DNA of 64,000 nt from Mermis nigrescens (Eukaryota; Nematoda; Enoplea; Mermithida; Mermithidae), in contig JAVLUZ010000843.1 in the NCBI GenBank assembly GCA_036768485.1, positions 1-64,000 on the forward strand. The letters run 5' to 3'. The notes below the pieces were generated by a model. The model saw only the letters and a list, made by a program, of their open reading frames with translations, had not been told where the DNA came from and searched no databases. The position numbers were made by a program, and so were the translations under genes. Below, one piece after another: positions 59,420 through 64,000 of this stretch. How positions within the stretch are numbered: position 1 is the stretch's first letter; every line of letters starts with the position of its first letter.

Positions 59420-60508
59420 CTGTGTACCATTCGGTTTTGTATCAAATCAAATAATTGCTTCTTGGTCGACGTGTTAACTTTCTTAAATTTCTGCATCTAA
59501 TAACGGGAAGAAATCTCTATTTGCTTTTGTGTCTACCTTACTTCTACAAATTTAAGTATCGTCATGAAAATAAGAAATTTACAAATAAATTGTTTTCATA
59601 ATTCTCAAAAATTCCAGGCTTTATTCCTAATAATACATTATATTTTTATATATTCAAGATAGTAAATCTGATGATGATCAATACATATTAGCTGCTGATA
59701 TAGATGAAATGACTAATAATGAAATCAATGTTAATGAAGAGAATTAATTGCGCTTTTGAAAAATTTTTTGCAATGAATGACACTATTTTATTACTTCATA
59801 TTTACTCCTGAAACATAATCAAGCTTAACTTTCATATTTGTGACTCAATTCGCAATTCATTCTTCATACTATAGTCTGTTTCATTTATCCGAGAGCTTTT
59901 TCAGTAAATGTTTTCGGAGGTTACAGTAACCCCTTATTTCTTATTTACTGTAAGTCGCTAGATCTCACTTTAGCTACGTAGCAAAGAAGGGTTTTTCAAT
60001 AACATTTTTGCGGCATAATTTATTTTCGTCTTCCAGCAGATCAATTAACTTATTGATAAAATTCGCTTATTCATCTTATCCTGAGTCGATATTTTAAACA
60101 CAATCGACTAGGATGTTAAGAAACGCTGCGAACTCCCGCATAGCTCAGTGGTAAAACCTCTTGCTTGTAGGGATGCAACGGATCCGGGTTTTCCAATAAT
60201 ATCGGATCCGGATCCGTACAATTCAAAATAACGGATCCGGATACGGATCCATAAAATTTAAAATAACGGATCCGGATCCGGATCTTTAATTATTAAAATA
60301 ACGGATAATAACGGATCCGGATCCATGAATATGCATTATGAACGCTAAATTTTTTTAATACTTAAATTATTGTTCGCAAGTACGGTGCTCATTAGTTCCA
60401 GAAGCAGAATTACTGTAGGATGATGAAATAAGCAAAGCTGCATGAGCTTGGTTCAGTGGTCCGGATTGATCTTAATTCGGCTGTAGCTTGAAAAACTGCG
60501 AATCTGCG

Positions 60509-61135
60509 GTGGGTTTTCGATCTTTGGTAGCGTATTTTATCTAATTTCTGGGTTTCTGACGCCAAAAACTATTTAAAATTGTCTCAAAACGGCGCGAAGC
60601 GCCGAATAATTTGACATTTCTCCATTCTAAATGCAAATTCTGCTATCTTAAAGCTATATAGGACAAACAATTACTCATTTTGGCGCGAAGCGCCCGAAAT
60701 TTTTGGGAATTTTATACCTTTTTACAGTTTTTGTCTTCCCAAAAATCTTTGTACATTTTGTACACACAAATTTTTGGGTACTATAATATGGTACAGTAGC
60801 GATTTTAGTGTGTTAAACACAGAGTTGATCGACTTTTGGTAGTGTATTTTAGCAAATTTCTGCGTCTCCAAGTGCGAAAATCACTATCATCTTAAAACGG
60901 CGCAAAGCGCTTGAAAATTTGACATTTTTTCTTTTGAAATCCAATTTCTGCCATTGTAAAGACATGTATATACAACACACTACTCATTTCGGCGCAAAGC
61001 GCCGAAAATTTTTGCGAATTTCAGACCTTTTTTGCAATTTTTGTCTTCCTAAAAATCTTTGTACATGTACAAAGACGGCCCCGAAAAGTTATTGTACATC
61101 GGGAAAAATCTTTTACGAGTACAAAAAAAACACTG
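60509..61135. mobile_element. TGTACA-family element, one end lost
   Basis: Right end GAGTACAAAAAAAACACTG intact; left part truncated within the interior near 'gggttttcgatctttggtag'. Contains four GGCGC hairpins. Confidence 0.75.
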
Positions 61136-61171
61136 GTACCACCTGTATGAAAAAGCGTCTGCAAACTTAGC

Positions 61172-61588
61172 ATGCGGCGGACTATAAAAAGTTCAAAGCA
61201 GAGGAGTCCCAGCAGATCGAAGAAAATGAAAGAGGTATTCTTGTTAAGCACAGATTGTAGAAGATTCGCGTCAGGCATGCATACTTTTTTTGCAGAAAAA
61301 CGCGCAGATTGCGAAAAGACTGCTTTGAAACATGAAAAACAAAAGGTGCAAATGACAATGGAAGCATGCTTACTTGCTGTATGAAATATTTTATTTTTAT
61401 GAGAGGATTCCTAATTAACTTATGTACGATTTAAGGGTAAAAAATGGAATAACGATGATGCAAGATCAATTGATATAGATGAGCGGTTAGTTGAGCTTAT
61501 GACTTTGAGCAATCTACCACTTTCTTTGGTTGCAGAAAAGCTGCTGTTTCTTGAATACAATTTGCCTGTCATTGAATTTGAGTATTAA
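61172..61588 (+). pseudogene. hAT transposase N-terminal remnant, two pieces
   Basis: Piece 1 (61172-61381) ends FFAEKRADCEKTALKHEKQK then MTMEACLLA. A possible intron GT (61382) to AG (about 61435) joins piece 2 (61436-61588): GKKWNNDDARSIDIDERLVE, then LMTLSNLPLSLVAEK, stop at 61586-61588. 'IDERLVELMxxxxLPLSLVxxxGF' is the helix after the BED finger in hAT transposases. The catalytic DDE core is absent, so the element is not autonomous. Confidence 0.7.
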
Positions 61589-62624
61589 GTCAATCAAAGT
61601 AAAGCTTTTGTCTCATAATGATGTTGTTTCTTCAATACAATTCAAGTTTTAATGATCTTTTATCACAATCTCTTGGATCCGTTTAGGATCCGTTTTAAAC
61701 TGTAAAAATAACGGATCCGGATACGGGTCTTATATTCTAAAAATACCGGATCCGGATCTTAATTTTTCAAAATACCGGATCCGGATTACGATCCAAAATA
61801 ATACCGGATAATAACGGATCCGGATCCGGATATCCGTTGCATCCCTACTTGCTTGTAGTCAAAGCAACCCGGGTTCGATTCCAGCCGATAGCTTTTTGTT
61901 TAGTGCACTTACTGTAGTATGTCCCAGCACTGATTAAATGCCTAAATAAAATTTATTTGGGCGTATTAGTGCATTAAAAATGGAAGAATTCTAGCCACTC
62001 GCCCTCACTGAGCTGATCTGCCGAAAAACAGTAATTCGTCTTGTTTAGCTTACTGTAGCCCTTAAAAGAATTGACTAAAAAGCCCTCGAATAAATGAAAC
62101 AGACTATAATCAGAATTAGACTAAAGAATTTATACAGATTCGGCCTTCGGCCTTCGGCCGAAACTTCGGCCGAAGCTTCGGCCGAAGCCGAAGCCGAAGC
62201 AAGAGCTGGCCGAAGCTTCGGCTTCGGCCGAAGCAAAATTTTGGAGCTTCGGTCGTTCACTGCCTGAAATTCCTTTTTGACCCAAACAATTTGGTTTTTA
62301 GGCTAGCCAACCACTCTTTAAATCAAGAAAACCCATCTTTCTGCCATACAGCAATACAGCCATACCATACAGCCACTTTCTGAGCCAGAACAACGACCTT
62401 TCAAATAGAAAATCTCTTTCTGGACCAGGACTACCACTTTCCAAAGCTCGTCAACAGCGTTTTGGACCAGGAGGTAGGCCACTTTTACAAGCTTAATAAG
62501 AATGTTTTCGACCTAGGACACCACTTAGAAGCCGGATAAAGGATATCCACTTTTTAAATAAGTTGATATAATCGACCTTTTCGTTGGAAGCGCACGTGTA
62601 ACACGGGGGATCAGGGAATCCCCA

Positions 62625-62830
62625 CCATAGGTGGGCGGCACCAAAGCTCTGGGGGGTGTGTGCAAGATTTATTCAAAGGTCAAAAAAGTGTCTTAAAAAT
62701 GGTGGTATGGCGAAAACAACATCATTTTTCAACGTTTCTCATCAACACTATCCCCTGGCATCAAAAAATTGTAAGAAAAACGAAAAAATTTCAAAAATTG
62801 AATTATTGGGGGTCCCCCACCCCACCCGAA
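62625..62830 (+). mobile_element. family E MITE, right end lost, within an H-like block
   Basis: CATAGGTGGGCGGCACC and the full central region, then 'attattgggggtcccccacc' instead of the usual end. H-like C-rich sequence lies on both sides (62590-62624 and 62815-63110). Confidence 0.72.
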
Positions 62831-63110
62831 GTTGGTCGTCCCCCTCCATCCACCAAAACCAGAAAATTTTTAGCCCCTCCAATTGTTGGAAAGAATGAAT
62901 TTTCTGGCCGCTTTTAGGAGTTTTTGGCCAAAGATTAGAGGCCATTTACCCCATCAACCTGATATTTGGGAAAAAATTAATTTTTTGGCCGTGTTTAGGT
63001 ATTTATAGGCCGTTTTTGGCCAAAAATTGGAGGCCATTGACCCCCTCCCCTCCACGCTAAAAATAGCCACGGACCCCACCCCACCCCAAATTTCCAGCTA
63101 TTACATGTAT

Positions 63111-63580
63111 GTATGATTGGTAGATTGGATGAGGCGAACCATTAACCATTTTTCAGACATGATGCTAAAAAGACGATTCGGCAATAAGCAACAAGGATGA
63201 CATGAAATACTTTCTTACTCATATTCGAGCTTTGCTTTCTGTATCATTTTAAATGCTTGAGCCGCAGTCGCCGGACCCTGTAACTTTTGACCGTCCAATA
63301 ATTCGCGCTCTACTTCTTCCAGAGTCTAAAAATCGGTCATATCTTGAAAACTTTCCATATTTTATCAAGACAACTGGCTGCCATACTCAGCGTGGTCGAA
63401 GTAAAAATCGAAAAAATTAATAAAAGCTCAACTCACGTCATTGAGGATTGACTAGACGCCCATTTCCTGGCTCATTATGCTGAAAGACTGACAGTGTAAA
63501 AACAATACGTGAGGCTTTTGAAATTTTTATGTATTTGCCGCCTTACTTGTGTCCTATTCTTCTTCTGGGAGTCAAGCAAG
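63111..63580. other. unassigned stretch
   Basis: No repeat or coding sequence recognised. Confidence 0.35.
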
Positions 63581-63584
63581 ACCA

Positions 63585-63830
63585 TAAATGCGCAGCATAC
63601 TTGGTATAAGGCCTAAGCCAGGTAGATTTTGTGCGCTGAAATGGTCTCAAAACTGATAAAAATGTAAAAATAGCGCTAAAGCTATATTTATCCAAAGTCT
63701 CTGGTAAATTTAAAGCACCTTTGCAGAAAATTTTTGATTTCCATCAATTTTAAACCTTCATTTTGCCCAATTTTCCATAGGACCTTTCCTATTTTTCTAA
63801 ATACCTTTCCCATTTTTCATGCTATGGGTC
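63585..63830 (+). mobile_element. degraded family D relative
   Basis: Shares 'aaagcacctttgcagaaaattt' and 'cttcattttgcc' with the 25028 element; starts ACCATAAATGCGCAGCATAC. Confidence 0.55.
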
Positions 63831-63831
63831 A

Positions 63832-64000
63832 TACAAGAGCATGGAGGGATGAGAGGGAGTATAACCCCTCCTGAGCTCTGAAAAACTGATAACTATACAG
63901 CCATTTTGGTCGAAAAAGCATGGCTATATATGCTTTTTAGGCTCAGAAAATAAGCTATATAGTACTTTTGGGCTCAGAAAACTAGCTATACAGCCTTTTT
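63832..64000 (-). mobile_element. B-like element with tandem repeats, runs off the window
   Basis: Same as 37480-37915: CATGGAGGGATGAGAGGG then repeated 'gctatatag...ttttgggctcagaaaa' units. Confidence 0.65.

Larger units (their letters stand above)
60168..61847 (+). mobile_element. 1.68-kb hAT element with transposase remnants
   Basis: Ends TAGGGATGCAACGGATCCGG and CCGGATATCCGTTGCATCCCTA, flanked by identical CTTGCTTG at 60160-60167 and 61848-61855. Subterminal ACGGATCCGGAT repeats occur on both sides (60178-60325 and 61676-61835). Carries a truncated TGTACA-family element (about 60509-61135) and two transposase pieces. Confidence 0.95.
60134..61895 (+). pseudogene. tRNA-like sequence (Thr-AGT-like) split by a hAT element
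   Basis: Box A TAGCTCAGTGG (60141-60151) and box B GGTTCGATTCC (61872-61882) are both perfect pol III promoter boxes. Removing 60168-61847 plus one CTTGCTTG gives an anticodon arm TGCTT-GTAGTCA-AAGCA, which would read AGT. The D stem, T stem and acceptor stem pair poorly, so it is a decayed tRNA gene or a tRNA-derived part of the surrounding element. Confidence 0.7.
59872..62106. mobile_element. TA-flanked TIR element containing a split tRNA-like sequence
   Basis: Inverted ends TAGTCTGTTTCATTTATCCG and its near-inverse to CGAATAAATGAAACAGACTA (about 36 bp), with TA on both sides, as in Tc1/mariner MITEs. About 540 bp once the inner hAT element is removed. Confidence 0.85.
58213..62262. mobile_element. 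hAT-like element with GGCCGAAGC-rich subtermini, hosting nested elements
   Basis: Ends CAGGGAACGACCGAAGCTTC and AGCTTCGGTCGTTCACTG, flanked by TCTGAAAA / CCTGAAAT (6 of 8). Both ends have dense GGCCGAAGC/TTCGGC repeats (58225-58310 and 62138-62245). Contains a TGTACA MITE (58706-59419) and the TA-flanked element (59872-62106). Confidence 0.85.

Overview
This window looks like nuclear DNA of an invertebrate animal, possibly an arthropod; I cannot place it more precisely. The evidence is a gene split by spliceosomal introns with GT..AG boundaries, non-LTR retrotransposons with poly-CAA or TTAGTA tails, and a dense load of non-autonomous DNA transposons. It is AT-rich. No bacterial operons, CRISPR arrays or ribosomal RNA genes are visible.

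One real cellular gene is recognisable. It is a plus-strand RecQ helicase of the Bloom (BLM) type, with about 20 short exons from 3859 to about 51855 (coding total about 3.15 kb). Exons 1-5 encode a poorly conserved, Ser/Lys-rich N-terminal region. Exons 6-13 encode the two RecA-like helicase lobes with all expected motifs. Exon 14 encodes the Cys4 zinc site, exons 15-16 the winged helix, exons 18-19 an HRDC domain, and exon 20 a basic Ser/Arg/Gly tail. Splice phases agree throughout except at exon 18, whose 190-nt length carries one extra base inside HRDC. That could be an assembly error, a disabled allele, or a mis-drawn boundary.

Almost everything else is transposon. Introns are 64 bp to 6 kb and are packed with MITE-like elements of 170-760 bp. 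By terminal repeats (mostly CA...TG) and 8-bp target duplications, often of the GTNNNNAC type, these belong to the hAT superfamily. I give them working names: the TGTACA family (CAGTGTTTTTTTGTA ends), family A (CAGGnCCGTATCC ends), B (TGCACAAGGTC), C (ATGCACAGTATGG), D, E (GTGGGCAGCACC), G, H and L (CAGTGGCGGATC).

Larger elements are a 2.6-kb GCCGAG-rich hAT-like element (29774-32395), a long foldback element split by a Jockey-like retrotransposon (19679-23891), and a three-layer nest (58213-62262). In the nest a 1.68-kb hAT element with transposase remnants interrupts a tRNA-like sequence inside a TA-flanked element inside a GGCCGAAGC-rich hAT-like element.

Layout: 1-1500 is retrotransposon debris and a large microsatellite. 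1640-3100 is transposons upstream of the gene. 3859-51855 is the gene and its transposon-filled introns. 51856-64000 is downstream, almost purely nested transposons, with family E the densest. The short hairpin GGCGCGAAGCGCC recurs about 40 times across otherwise unrelated families and is the most curious unexplained signal.
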